Assembly: GCF_014652835.1 (NCBI RefSeq)
Contig: NZ_BMZO01000011.1
Coordinates: 113,200-177,199, forward strand
Length of the DNA: 64,000 nucleotides
Direction: 5' to 3'
From: Limoniibacter endophyticus
GTDB lineage: Bacteria; Pseudomonadota; Alphaproteobacteria; Rhizobiales; Rhizobiaceae
The translations under genes and the position numbers were made by a program. The notes under the pieces are model-generated. The model did no database searches, had not been told where the DNA came from, and worked only from the letters and a program-made list of their open reading frames with translations. Of the stretch, positions 9,043 through 17,654 are shown in pieces. Numbering within the stretch: position 1 is the stretch's first letter; every line of letters starts with the position of its first letter.

Positions 9043-9563
9043 TATGCGCCTCCGATTGGGCCACCAGTTTCCGAAGCTGGCAAGCGAACCGTATTGCGAT
9101 ATTTGACGAGAGGGATTTCCACCATGCCGGTGGTATTGGCCTCACCGCCCTGCTCGACAGGCTCCTTCACGTAAGCCGCAAAGAGGCGGATAGAACCGTG
9201 AGCGTTGGCACCGACCGGAGCATCGGGAAACACGATCATGAACTCGCGCAGCCGCTTGTCACCAGCCGCGGCATAGCACTTGATCTGACCCGGATCCTCA
9301 GCGATCACACCAAAGGTATTTGACATTGTGCCAGGGTTCTTCGTTCCCATCTGCACGTCTTCATAGTCTTCATTGATATAGGGCTGAGTGATGGTTTGCT
9401 GGTCACCACCTAACGCGCCAGTGGAGGCCCATTTCGCGATAGGTGTCCAGTCACCAGATGTAACGTCGGAGAAGTCGTCAGCGGTGAGAAGCCCCATTGC
9501 TGGTGGAACGAAGAGGCCGCCCATGAAAATAAGCCTACCCGCCACAGGATACGTCTGAGCCAT
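9042..9563 (-). CDS. Phage tail tube (major tail) protein
   Basis: 173 residues, beta-rich and without Cys-rich or membrane parts. It starts MAQTYPVAGRLIFMGG and contains GTMSNTFGVIAEDPGQIK and IRLFAAYVKEPVEQGG, the kind of sandwich sequence seen in lambda V-like tube proteins. It sits between the tail terminator and the chaperone genes, where the tube gene always lies in lambda-like tail modules. Many copies stack to form the tail shaft. Confidence 0.72.
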   Translation of the reverse strand: MAQTYPVAGRLIFMGGLFVPPAMGLLTADDFSDVTSGDWTPIAKWASTGALGGDQQTITQPYINEDYEDVQMGTKNPGTMSNTFGVIAEDPGQIKCYAAAGDKRLREFMIVFPDAPVGANAHGSIRLFAAYVKEPVEQGGEANTTGMVEIPLVKYRNTVRLPASETGGPIGGA

Positions 9564-9601
9564 CGTACTGTCCTTTGATTGAGAGCTTGCCTAAGGCTCG
9601 G

Positions 9602-10039
9602 TCAGGCGAAGGCCTCGTATGAGACCGAGACGGGAACGAGCCACGATGGATCGTCCCTGATTGCTGTCGCGATATCCGGCTCTTTGGTGACACGAACGAT
9701 CCTGCCGCCCGCCGTCATGCGGAAATCCATCGGAAAGTGTTCAGCGACTTTGCCGGCCAGCCTCGTTGCAGCTGATGCGCCACCATTCAGAGGCGTTGCT
9801 ATCGTGATCTGGAGAATGCCCGGACGCCGATGCGTCGGATTGTTGATGAATAAGCGCTGCGATACATTCGGGAGATGATTGATCCGCAGATAGCTTGGAG
9901 GCTTCGGAAATTCCTTGCCTGTGGCGTCCTTGCCGGGAAAAGCGACGTTCGGCCATGCAATCGTCAGCCCGGTTACCTGTGCCAGCCCGGCAGCCCTTGC
10001 AAAAAGCGCTGTGTCGATATCTTCCGCAATGCTCGGCAT
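9602..10039 (-). CDS. Phage tail terminator protein (DUF4128-type)
   Basis: 145 residues. The pattern of an N-terminal helix, PSYLRINHLPN, RRPGILQITIATP and a C-terminal strand (WLVPVSVSYEAF) is that of DUF4128/lambda U-like tail terminators. These cap the tail tube when it reaches its final length and provide the head-joining interface. It lies between the gp10-like protein and the tube gene, as expected. Confidence 0.72.
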   Translation of the reverse strand: MPSIAEDIDTALFARAAGLAQVTGLTIAWPNVAFPGKDATGKEFPKPPSYLRINHLPNVSQRLFINNPTHRRPGILQITIATPLNGGASAATRLAGKVAEHFPMDFRMTAGGRIVRVTKEPDIATAIRDDPSWLVPVSVSYEAFA

Positions 10040-10056
10040 GATGCTACCTGTCGATA

Positions 10057-10257
10057 ATGGATAATCAGACCGCCCTTGACGATCATGAAGTCGCAGACCG
10101 CCTCCACCGGATGGCGTTCGAGCTTGAGGGTTTGCGTGGTCAGACGACGCGGGGCGATACCGCTCTCAAGACGAGTAAAGCGGCTCTGCTACTGACGATG
10201 GCTGGCCTTATCCACGCGAGCGAACAGCACTCTTCGCCTCCGCAGTCGCGCGATTGA
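10057..10257 (+). CDS. Possible small opposite-strand ORF, uncertain
   Basis: 66 codons on the plus strand filling the 168-base gap between the tail terminator and gp10-like genes and running 50 bases into the latter. The first 55 residues are helical and of natural composition (EVADRLHRMAFELEGLRGQ), but no good Shine-Dalgarno site precedes the ATG. A minus-strand frame across the same gap is also partly open but lacks a convincing start. Either this is another cargo gene or the gap is non-coding. Confidence 0.25.
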   Translation: MDNQTALDDHEVADRLHRMAFELEGLRGQTTRGDTALKTSKAALLLTMAGLIHASEQHSSPPQSRD

Positions 10258-10624
10258 CATGGCTTTGCCAGTTCTGAACCGATAGGCGAACCATCCCGGC
10301 CCCTTGCCGCCCTTGCGCGCCGTATTCGACGGCAGCGGCATAGTTGGCAACGAACGAGGCGTAGATCGTGTCTCCGAGGTCAGCACCAGCGATAACCGCG
10401 GCATAGGGTGGCGCTTGGTAGCCATCACCCTCTGAACCTCGCATCGGAAGCGGACCATCCAGTGAGAGCGTCAAAGAGTTTCGAAGATAGCCGGTATCGA
10501 TAGGCGTCCGCTCTCGCACGTCCTCGACGACATATTGCGCAGCGGTCTTGAATACAGCGATCATGCGCGTCTGAGTTTTGGCTACCCAATCATCAATCGT
10601 TGCTGAAAAGTTTTGCTGTACCAT
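10208..10624 (-). CDS. HK97 gp10-like head-tail joining protein
   Basis: 138 residues with the hallmarks of the HK97 gp10 family: RTPIDTGYLRNSLT near residue 40 and NYAAAVEYGAQGR near residue 95. The family sits at the head-tail interface of siphophages. It follows the gpF-like gene after a four-base gap and precedes the tail terminator. Confidence 0.85.
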   Translation of the reverse strand: MVQQNFSATIDDWVAKTQTRMIAVFKTAAQYVVEDVRERTPIDTGYLRNSLTLSLDGPLPMRGSEGDGYQAPPYAAVIAGADLGDTIYASFVANYAAAVEYGAQGRQGAGMVRLSVQNWQSHVNRATAEAKSAVRSRG

Positions 10625-10628
10625 GGCG

Positions 10629-11657
10629 TTACGCCAGGTTGGTAAAGTATTCGATCCGGTAGTCTACGGCGCAACGGCAGTTGATCACTTCCCGCGCCGA
10701 TCCGCTTGGATCACATGGGTACTGCAAGCCATTCGAGAACAGCTCATTGATGCCGACGCTTTCGCTATCAAGGTTGCGGTGGCTGTCTCTGGTACGATTG
10801 TCCTTCGTAGCGCGCCATATCTTCCGCACTTGGTTCGCCTGAACATTGCCTGAGGCGACAAGCTGATCGAACGTATCGCGATGCGAGGCATTGAGCGCGC
10901 CGATGGTTTCGGTTCTGGTAATCGTCTCACCACGCAGAAGCAGATAGCTATCGGACAGCTTGCCAATCATTCTGTCGATCAAATGAAGAGGAATTGGCTT
11001 GGCGTCACGGATGGCATCCTCAACAGCCTTTTCGAACTGTCTGCGACGATCCCTTCGCTTGAGTGTCAGATAATGCCGCAGCCGATCTGGATCACCAGAC
11101 AGCAAGTCTTGTCGCGCCGTGGTAACGTATTCCTCTTGCTTTGACGTAAGGCCCAGTATACCGCCCGTACGCCGCCCAGTGGAGCGATCCACGCGTCCTA
11201 CTATGTCGAGCGCCACCGAGCGAGGGTTTCGCCCGTATATGAGTCCCTGTGTCATGTGCTGGCGCGCAGCGAGAAGAACATCCTCGACAACCTGTACATT
11301 GCGACCAGATAGCTCGCGCATGAATTGCTCCGCACCCGGCGAACGGGCATCAAACCTCGCCACCAATCGAGCGCCATTCGGCTCACGCAGTATCGGCAAC
11401 GCAGCAGTGGCAGCGATCCCGCCACCCACGAAAGCCTCTCTGACACCTTCCTCAAATAGCCGGAAAGCAACCGCATCAACATTCAGCGCGCGCAAGGCAC
11501 CGTCGATATCACCACGCTCCAAGCGTTCAGCAATCCGTGTGATCTGCGCATTGCTTCGAAGATCATCAATAGCCGCGAGGAATGCAGCCTGTAGCAACGG
11601 CTCGAACTTCTCCGACAACAGACGCAAGCGCTGCCGCGCGTTGGGTTTACGAGCCAT
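10629..11657 (-). CDS. Minor head protein, Mu gpF-like
   Basis: 342 residues. The C-terminal third carries the family signature: ITRTETIGALNASHRDTF, then IWRATKDNRTRDSHRNLD, and an end with the YPCDPSGSAREVINCRC pattern. The long N-terminal half is helical. Such proteins bind near the portal and are thought to be ejected with or to guide DNA. It is placed further downstream than usual, separated from the portal by capsid and connector genes. Confidence 0.85.
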   Translation of the reverse strand: MARKPNARQRLRLLSEKFEPLLQAAFLAAIDDLRSNAQITRIAERLERGDIDGALRALNVDAVAFRLFEEGVREAFVGGGIAATAALPILREPNGARLVARFDARSPGAEQFMRELSGRNVQVVEDVLLAARQHMTQGLIYGRNPRSVALDIVGRVDRSTGRRTGGILGLTSKQEEYVTTARQDLLSGDPDRLRHYLTLKRRDRRRQFEKAVEDAIRDAKPIPLHLIDRMIGKLSDSYLLLRGETITRTETIGALNASHRDTFDQLVASGNVQANQVRKIWRATKDNRTRDSHRNLDSESVGINELFSNGLQYPCDPSGSAREVINCRCAVDYRIEYFTNLA

Positions 11658-11665
11658 TTCAGTTC

Positions 11666-12034
11666 CTATGCTGCGACGAAAGCGATGTATGCGACGGGCA
11701 AACCAGCACCGGGTAGTGGTCGGAGGTCTTTGAGCACCCTCACCTTGCCGTCGACGGTGAACTCGTCAGACAGGGACGGCTCAAAGCTTGGGACCGCGAA
11801 GGTGATCTGATCCTCGGTGCCGACGATTAGCGTGCCGTCGATGAATTTCTGCTCGACGCGCTTCACCGTGGCTTGCAGCGTCTCTGTGGTGATAGTCGGT
11901 TCGCCTGGCACCCAAGGCGTTGTAGGATCAGGCTCACCCTGCACAATGCGAGATATCGTCACCATGCCCTGATTGAACCGGGTAAGCAGACGCGCGGCAG
12001 AGCCAGCCATTTTCGCATAGTCGAAGCCAGTCAT
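11666..12034 (-). CDS. Head-tail connector/head closure protein
   Basis: 122 residues from the ATG at 12034, which overlaps the stop of the previous gene (TGATG); a GTG three bases earlier is possible. The C-terminal half is beta-rich (TLIVGTEDQITFAVPSFEP, VDGKVRVLKDLRPLPG), like small head completion proteins. Placement between the DnaT-like and gpF-like genes agrees. I cannot assign a specific fold. Confidence 0.55.
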   Translation of the reverse strand: MTGFDYAKMAGSAARLLTRFNQGMVTISRIVQGEPDPTTPWVPGEPTITTETLQATVKRVEQKFIDGTLIVGTEDQITFAVPSFEPSLSDEFTVDGKVRVLKDLRPLPGAGLPVAYIAFVAA

Positions 12035-12495
12035 CACACCACCATGATTGCCGGAACGTGCGTGTCTGTTTTCAGGAACGGTGCAACGAGTCCTTCGATG
12101 ACGGTCAGTACTGGTTTTGCGTCCGCTACAGCATCGCCACCGGGGTTTGCGTATTGAACCTCGATCTCGCCAACCTTTTCACGAACGACCCGCCCTGCTC
12201 CGGTCACGATGATTGACAGCGAACCGGGCGTACGTAGCTCAGCCAGCGCGGCTTCGTACGCCGCATATTCGATGCGAGGCGGCACTTGATCCACGGCGAT
12301 GCCCGGAACGCCTGTACGCGGCCAAGCGCGATCCTGAGTGGGGTCCGCAGGCTGACCTACGAACTTTGAGCCATAGGTGCCGTCAACGTACACGGAGCCG
12401 CGCATGAGCGCAGGAGCAACCGCACCAACTGGCACGTCATAGCCCATCGCCTCGGCATAGGCTGAAAATCCGTCTAGCGAACCATAGGGCGTCAT
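12034..12495 (-). CDS. DnaT-like head-tail adaptor protein
   Basis: 153 residues. The opening MTPYGSLDGFSAYAEAMGYD and the central RPRTG-type Trp/Pro turn (AWPRTGVPG) followed by PPRIEYAAYEAALAEL match the phage family annotated as putative DnaT-like ssDNA-binding protein. In phages it sits in the connector block and more likely acts as a head-tail adaptor than in replication; the name reflects fold similarity. Confidence 0.7.
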   Translation of the reverse strand: MTPYGSLDGFSAYAEAMGYDVPVGAVAPALMRGSVYVDGTYGSKFVGQPADPTQDRAWPRTGVPGIAVDQVPPRIEYAAYEAALAELRTPGSLSIIVTGAGRVVREKVGEIEVQYANPGGDAVADAKPVLTVIEGLVAPFLKTDTHVPAIMVV

Positions 12496-12567
12496 ATAAG
12501 CCTCGCAAATTCAGTGAGTTGTTCTTAAATCCAGCACAAACACTGGCTCACTTTTAAGGAACCGATT

Positions 12568-12801
12568 ATGTCGCTAATGACGCTGATTGTTGCAGACCAC
12601 AGTTCTCACACCTTCTCAGTCGAAGGGCCTATGAGTGATGATACAACTTGGACAGCCGCCGTTGCAGCCGCGATACACGAAGCCAAAAACGTAAGCTGCA
12701 CCACGGGCTCAGAAAACCCGCGGAACGAAGCCGATGAATATATGAAACTGATGAGATACACTCAGGTAGCCAAGGGATCGATTGTAGCTAGACCGCTTTG
12801 A
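12568..12801 (+). CDS. Small hypothetical protein, prophage cargo
   Basis: 77 residues, opposite to the structural genes, with a clear Shine-Dalgarno site (TTAAGGAACCGATT before the ATG). It starts MSLMTLIVADHSSHTFSVEG and shows no signal peptide or known motif. It pairs with the convergent DUF2806 gene to its right, and both sit in an AT-richer block between the DnaT-like adaptor and the neck protein. The family is unknown to me. Confidence 0.5.
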   Translation: MSLMTLIVADHSSHTFSVEGPMSDDTTWTAAVAAAIHEAKNVSCTTGSENPRNEADEYMKLMRYTQVAKGSIVARPL

Positions 12802-12839
12802 ATAGAGTCTCGTTGGGAGCCACCCCTTTTGGCAATCCG

Positions 12840-13856
12840 CTACGCCGGGGACACAACCCCCATAGGTTTGTACTCATTATTTTCGATTTTATACCAAATG
12901 ACCGACTGCGGAGGCATCACTTCAGCGATTTTGCGCGATATCTTTGAGAAATTCATCGCTTCGTCAGCTATTAGAATTGAAGCTACTGCCTCCCCTTCTG
13001 TACTCAGCACGTATGTCGGTATCGCCGCATTATTGCCAGTAATTCTGATAGGATCGGTATTTTCGAAAGAATTAGTATCTTTAATCTTGGTCCGCAGGAT
13101 ACCTATTGCCCAAATCCCTATATGTCGAAGAAACAGCCCTTCGCCATTTTGCATTTCCTCCTCGGAAAAGGGCAAAGACTGCCCCAAAGAAGCGGGCACT
13201 ATCAAACCTGAAGCGCTCAACTCCTCTAGCTGCATTGTTGGTATTTCTTCCACTAAACATTTTGGGATGAATTTACCTATCCGCCTTTGAACCAACCCTT
13301 CGAATAGTTGAGCAACGTCTGGAGATAGTTCGTCAACGATGCGCATAACTTTACCAGTGAAAGTACCCGGCCTTTTAGCCTCGGCTGCTAGCACCTTACC
13401 CCAGCGCTGGCGAAGCTCCTCGGTCGAAGCGTTTTCACTGTAAGTCTCAAGCTTGTCCAAAAACTCTGACGAGAGAGGAACATCCGTTTCCGGTCCTCCG
13501 TCATCGGGATTGGCTTTCAATTCCAAGAAAGCTTCGAGTGCAACGGCGTCTTTGTTCTCTTGCTGTCTAGCAATTTTGTTCAGATGAGTTTCAAGAGCAC
13601 GGTCTGCGAAAGCCTTGTCCTTCCCCATCCGCGAGACGAACTCGCCCAATAGGACTTCGCTCAGCATCTTCTCCCCTTCTATACGTAACCTGCGTCGTTG
13701 ATTGCGCTCTTCCATGGGAAGGTTGACCATGTCGACAAAATTTCCAAGAAGACGATCTAGGCCCGCAACGGATCGGCTATTTGTAGTAGCCTTCACACCA
13801 TTTTCTGTAAGCTCAGCCGATATTGAAGTTTCGCGATTAAGCGGATCATTAGACAT
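12840..13856 (-). CDS. DUF2806 domain protein, prophage cargo
   Basis: 338 residues. The helical N-terminal part (LLGNFVDMVNLPMEERNQRR) followed by SENASTEELRQRWGKVLAAE and RPGTFTGKVMRIVDELSPD is the DUF2806 pattern, whose function is unknown. I start at the ATG at 13856 because GGGGGAA precedes it; the ATG 21 bases earlier lacks this. Base composition is visibly more AT-rich than the capsid genes around it, and it has no place in a head or tail. It splits the head module, so it looks acquired. A host-directed or anti-competitor role is speculation. Confidence 0.75.
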   Translation of the reverse strand: MSNDPLNRETSISAELTENGVKATTNSRSVAGLDRLLGNFVDMVNLPMEERNQRRRLRIEGEKMLSEVLLGEFVSRMGKDKAFADRALETHLNKIARQQENKDAVALEAFLELKANPDDGGPETDVPLSSEFLDKLETYSENASTEELRQRWGKVLAAEAKRPGTFTGKVMRIVDELSPDVAQLFEGLVQRRIGKFIPKCLVEEIPTMQLEELSASGLIVPASLGQSLPFSEEEMQNGEGLFLRHIGIWAIGILRTKIKDTNSFENTDPIRITGNNAAIPTYVLSTEGEAVASILIADEAMNFSKISRKIAEVMPPQSVIWYKIENNEYKPMGVVSPA

Positions 13857-13947
13857 ACTGGTTTCCCCCATAGACATTGGGAGAAAAGAGAGATTCGCGT
13901 ACGCCGTCGAGTCAACAATTCGGATTATCCCGAACGAGTGATGGGAA

Positions 13948-13968
13948 GGGGCGGTTCATCACCGCCCC
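13948..13968 (-). terminator. Rho-independent terminator-like hairpin
   Basis: An 8-base stem (GGGGCGGT and ACCGCCCC) with a 5-base loop lies directly after the stop of the neck gene at 13974, on its downstream side. Only two T residues follow on the minus strand, so termination may be partial, separating capsid expression from the DUF2806 cargo gene. Confidence 0.5.
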
Positions 13969-13973
13969 CTCTT

Positions 13974-14360
13974 TCATTCAGGCTTGGTCAGTTCCACGAC
14001 TTTGGCAGCTTTAGCTTCGTCATCGAGAGCGTTGAAGGCGTCGGCTTCATCCGTGCGGAAGTTCTTGCCGATTGACTGTCCGTTCGTGTCGACAATGCCC
14101 CACCAGCCGCCGCCCTTATCATGGGCAGTGAATGGGGGAACCGGCTCAGATGGAGGCGTCTGCTCTTTCTCAGGCTTACCCTTCGAAATCAGCTTCACCT
14201 TCACGCCATCACGCGCGAAGGTATCGATCTGGGCCTCCGAAAGCTCGCGTGCGTTGAGCACGTCCGCTTCCTTGCCAGCCGCGACGACCTGATGACCGCC
14301 CCGAACCTTGAAGGCCTTATGAACGGGGCTGGTGTTGTTGACGTGGTAGGATTTCGTCAT
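13974..14360 (-). CDS. Phage hypothetical protein next to the capsid gene
   Basis: 128 residues starting at the ATG at 14360, which overlaps the capsid stop (TGATG). It is polar, with a Pro-rich middle (EKEQTPPSEPVPPFTAHDK) and a compact GGGWWGIVDTNGQSIG turn. Such small proteins after a lambda E-like capsid are common in alphaproteobacterial prophages and may be neck or capsid accessory proteins. No specific function is visible. Confidence 0.6.
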   Translation of the reverse strand: MTKSYHVNNTSPVHKAFKVRGGHQVVAAGKEADVLNARELSEAQIDTFARDGVKVKLISKGKPEKEQTPPSEPVPPFTAHDKGGGWWGIVDTNGQSIGKNFRTDEADAFNALDDEAKAAKVVELTKPE

Positions 14361-15382
14361 CACTTGACCCCTTTGCGCAGCACGTCAGGACGCTGGCAGA
14401 AATAGAGCGGGTAGCTGTAAAGCTCACCACGCGTCCACGCCTGCCGGTCGCGATCTGGGATGTTCATGGCATAGGTATCCTGACCCAAGGTGTTGACATA
14501 TGGCCCGAACTCAGCCGGTGCCATCGCCTTCTTGAAGATGTCGCGCGCGCCGACCGGGAAGAACTTCGCTTCTTCCGGATCGATTGCCACGGTCGAATTA
14601 TCATCCGTGCCACGATAATTGTGCCAGGTGATGCCGCCGAAGGTGAATGCTTCGAACGAACGATCCTGACGCAAATCGGCAGCAGCAGACCAGTTGAGAT
14701 AGGTCTTCTCGACTTCGGCATGACTGATGAGCGCATCGTAGAAGTCGTCACCTGCCAGAGCATGCACGGTCGTACCCGGAGTGAACGCACCACCTGCGGA
14801 TCGCGCCATTCCGCGGATAACCTCGGCACACTTGGCACGAAGCGCACCACGGCCCGGATTGGCATTATCCAGATCGAAGTCGATTGCAGCAGGCTCGGTG
14901 ACGCCGAACTCGTTGAAGTAGTTGTAGATCACCGAAGTACCGTCTGCATCGAGCAGCAAGCCTTGCAGAGCGCCTAGGCGATGATACTCATGCGTCAGGT
15001 CCATGTCGTCACGAACCGATGCCATGCGGCGGAGATATTCAGTCTGCACCTGCGCAAACTCTGTTTCCGAGCCGAATGCACGAATGCCCTGAATTTCTTC
15101 CGCATAGAGCGTGAAGCCTTCCGCAAGACGAACGGTCTTGAGCGGCACGGCGTTGCGGGGATCAACGACCAGTTCCTTAGGCGGTGCGCCGATGGGGCTG
15201 GAAGGGATCAGCGTCAGCTTGCCGTCGCGACGATCAACGAAGACCGTGCGCGTGCGGACAGGCATCGGCTCAAAGATGTTGAGTGAGCCGAGCAGCTGCG
15301 CTTTATAGCCGACCTTGTTGACCGCGCCGGTAAGCGAAGTCATCGAGAAGGCCGAGCCGTTGAAGATATCCATAGATGCCAT
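14360..15382 (-). CDS. Major capsid protein, lambda gpE family
   Basis: 340 residues. MDIFNGSAFSMTSLTGAVNK at the start, RTRTVFVDRRDGKLTLIP near residue 45, the GTDDNSTVAIDPEEAKFFP segment and the C-terminal WTRGELYSYPLYFCQRPDVL all fit the phage capsid E family. With the decoration protein just upstream, it builds a lambda-type icosahedral head. GGAGG lies 10 bases before the ATG. Confidence 0.9.
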   Translation of the reverse strand: MASMDIFNGSAFSMTSLTGAVNKVGYKAQLLGSLNIFEPMPVRTRTVFVDRRDGKLTLIPSSPIGAPPKELVVDPRNAVPLKTVRLAEGFTLYAEEIQGIRAFGSETEFAQVQTEYLRRMASVRDDMDLTHEYHRLGALQGLLLDADGTSVIYNYFNEFGVTEPAAIDFDLDNANPGRGALRAKCAEVIRGMARSAGGAFTPGTTVHALAGDDFYDALISHAEVEKTYLNWSAAADLRQDRSFEAFTFGGITWHNYRGTDDNSTVAIDPEEAKFFPVGARDIFKKAMAPAEFGPYVNTLGQDTYAMNIPDRDRQAWTRGELYSYPLYFCQRPDVLRKGVK

Positions 15383-15396
15383 GGTAGTGGCCTCCT

Positions 15397-15762
15397 TTAG
15401 CGAACGATGATGCCGAGCGCAGCAAGCGCAGCGTTGGCGGTGGCCTTCGCAGCGTCGTCAGCGCCTTCGGGATAGATGAGATGCGCGCCGTTCACTTCGC
15501 AGTCGCGGGTGACGATGGTGCGTTTGACTGTGCCGATAGCAGCCTCGAACAGGATGCCTGCGACTTCCTCCGCGCCGGTCGACGCCGCAGCGTTGTATCG
15601 GACGAAGTTGCCGCCTGCCGTGAGCTTGCCGAGGATCGTGCCAGCGAGAAGACCAGGAGCCGCACCAGCAGCCACGGTGGCCTCATCGCGGGAGCGATAC
15701 ATGCCGTTGGCTTCCGACACGAGGAAGGTCGCCGTGCCGCGATTTTCGTTGAGCTGTGCCAT
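15397..15762 (-). CDS. Head decoration protein, lambda gpD family
   Basis: 121 residues, Ala/Gly-rich. SRDEATVAAGAAPGLLAGTI near residue 24, EVAGILFEAA and EVNGAHLIYPEGAD are typical of lambda D-like proteins, which cement the expanded head as trimers. It lies between the scaffold/protease gene and the capsid gene in the lambda C-D-E order. Confidence 0.88.
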   Translation of the reverse strand: MAQLNENRGTATFLVSEANGMYRSRDEATVAAGAAPGLLAGTILGKLTAGGNFVRYNAAASTGAEEVAGILFEAAIGTVKRTIVTRDCEVNGAHLIYPEGADDAAKATANAALAALGIIVR

Positions 15763-15765
15763 GGG

Positions 15766-16893
15766 TTAGGCTCCCTTTTTTAGGTTCACGCCAGCAGCAG
15801 CGAACACGTTCTCGTTCCACGCATCACCGGTGACCACGGAGTGATCTTGCGTGCGCAGCGCTTCGCGTACGTTGTCGTTTGGCTGGGCGTCGTTGGTGAG
15901 CGCCTTGAACATGCCGGAGATTTCGGCTTCGGACGCATCCTTGACCGCTGCATCACCGAGGCGCGCCGTGACGGCTGCCTTGCGGATATCCGCATCGGAC
16001 TTACCATCCGTGACGATGTTGCTGTCCAACGCCTTTGCGGAGGTCACCAGAGAGGCACGACCCGTCACCAGACGATCAATGTCTTCTGGCTTGAGGGCAG
16101 CATCTTCCAGCTTCTTCTTGTCGGCTTTGAGGGTGCCGATTTCTTCGTCCTTCTTGTCGAGATCGGTTTTGGCTTTGGTTTCCGCGTCAGCCAGCTTCTT
16201 GACGGCATCAGCGACAGCCTTTTGAAGCTTATCGATGGCCTGAGCGCCTTGATCGGTGGTCTGCACCGACAAGCCGTCCACGACCACAGTGCGAAGTGCA
16301 TCACTCATCGTGATGGTCTCCTTATCGATGGTTGCAGGGATCGGGGCAGCGCCCCAGGTATTCGCGCTGTCGCCAACGCGAGCTTGAGACCCGGCACGGG
16401 CCTTTGTGACCAGCGCCAAGTGATTGATGCGGATAGACCGCTGAGACGCGTCGTAGGCCTCGCCAGCAGGCGTGACACCGGGCGTGAAATCGAACTCAGC
16501 GACATAACCGGCTGAAAGCTCACGCTTGCCGGCCTCGATTTGAGTGATTGCCGCAGCGTCCTTGAAAATTAGTGGAAGCTCTATCCAGTCATCCACCTGC
16601 TTTGCAGCAGTGCTGACCTCGCCTACCGAAAGCTCTTTCCAGTTATCAGCAGTCACCTGATCCTTCGGATGGTCGATGGTGATCGGCGTGTGACTGAAGC
16701 TTTGCAAGCTGTCCTTGGCGAAGACTTCCTCTGGCGCACGATAAACGCGCACCAGCTTCATTTCGGGCTTGCCAAGCTCATCGCCGGTGTACATCTGAAT
16801 GCCGGTTCGAACGCATTTGGCAGTGACGATCAAATAGCCGTCATCAGTCCGGCGCGGCTTCCCCGCGACAGTGACACTATCCGTAAACTTCAT
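15766..16893 (-). CDS. Prohead protease/scaffold (DUF2213)
   Basis: 375 residues with two parts. Residues 1-185 (GYLIVTAKCVRTGIQMYTGD, LQSFSHTPITIDHP, REMGLSAGY-like RELSAGYVAEFD) are the DUF2213 domain, related to prohead proteases. Residues about 195-375 are a long charged coiled coil (LQKAVADAVKKLADAETKAK) followed by a helical tail, as in internal scaffolds. It probably directs head assembly and then cleaves itself. There is no separate protease or scaffold gene in the head module. Confidence 0.8.
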   Translation of the reverse strand: MKFTDSVTVAGKPRRTDDGYLIVTAKCVRTGIQMYTGDELGKPEMKLVRVYRAPEEVFAKDSLQSFSHTPITIDHPKDQVTADNWKELSVGEVSTAAKQVDDWIELPLIFKDAAAITQIEAGKRELSAGYVAEFDFTPGVTPAGEAYDASQRSIRINHLALVTKARAGSQARVGDSANTWGAAPIPATIDKETITMSDALRTVVVDGLSVQTTDQGAQAIDKLQKAVADAVKKLADAETKAKTDLDKKDEEIGTLKADKKKLEDAALKPEDIDRLVTGRASLVTSAKALDSNIVTDGKSDADIRKAAVTARLGDAAVKDASEAEISGMFKALTNDAQPNDNVREALRTQDHSVVTGDAWNENVFAAAGVNLKKGA

Positions 16894-16931
16894 TTAAACT
16901 GCTCCAGCAGGTAACAAGGCGAGGAGGATTA

Positions 16932-17654
16932 ATGGAACCGCCAGTTAAGAGAACAAAAGAGGATTTTGCTGTTGCCGTGGCACGCGGAACGATAGCGTCC
17001 ATTCCTATAGTTGGAGGTGGCGCTGTTGAATTCTTCAACCTCGTCGTTGGAGACCCTGCGCAGAAGCGTAGAGACGAATTCTATGAGAAACTTGTAACGC
17101 GACTTGGAGAGATTGAGGGGTCAATTGACGCCATCTCTCCTGAGAAACTTGCTAGTAACGAGCAGTTTCAAGCTACATTCATCGAATGCGCGCAAATATC
17201 TGCTCGGACAGTACACGAGTCGAAAAAGGAACTCTTACGAAACGCGATAATCAATTCGGCTATCGCGACGAATATGAACGAAACAGTCCGCGCATTGTTC
17301 GTGCAATTCACAGACCGGTTCACAGTTGATCACATCCGGTTGCTACGCATTTACAATGACCCCAAATCTGTCCCAGCGGCGGCGAAGCGGCTTGAAACAT
17401 TAGGCATGGGTTCGACATTCGAAATTATCCGAGCAGCAGCTCCCGACCTAGCAAGAAACCAAGCAATATGCGAAATACTACTTAAAGACTTACAAGGGGC
17501 TGGCCTCATGGATGACGCGGGCTTACACACAACGATGAGCAGAGATGGCGTTGCAAGTTCGAGGACAACCGCGTTAGGAAAACTCTACATTGAGTTCCTC
17601 AGCGATCCAGAAACTAACAAGTTACCCAGTGGCATAGAATCCACTCCTTCTTAA
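16932..17654 (+). CDS. Conserved protein of unknown function, prophage cargo (candidate defence gene)
   Basis: 240 residues on the opposite strand between the scaffold and portal genes, with a strong Shine-Dalgarno site (GGCGAGGAGGATTA). It has a short hydrophobic segment (ASIPIVGGGAVEFFNLVVG) at residues 23-41, then KRRDEFYEKLVTRLGEIEGS, an SARTVHESKKELLRNAIINS helix and a C-terminal LHTTMSRDG...RTTALGKLYIEFL region. I recognise this layout from many bacterial proteins of unknown function, often in mobile DNA. A weakly hydrophobic N-terminus with a helical sensor-like body fits a membrane-acting effector, but that is inference. Its stop overlaps the portal stop by four bases. Confidence 0.7.
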   Translation: MEPPVKRTKEDFAVAVARGTIASIPIVGGGAVEFFNLVVGDPAQKRRDEFYEKLVTRLGEIEGSIDAISPEKLASNEQFQATFIECAQISARTVHESKKELLRNAIINSAIATNMNETVRALFVQFTDRFTVDHIRLLRIYNDPKSVPAAAKRLETLGMGSTFEIIRAAAPDLARNQAICEILLKDLQGAGLMDDAGLHTTMSRDGVASSRTTALGKLYIEFLSDPETNKLPSGIESTPS

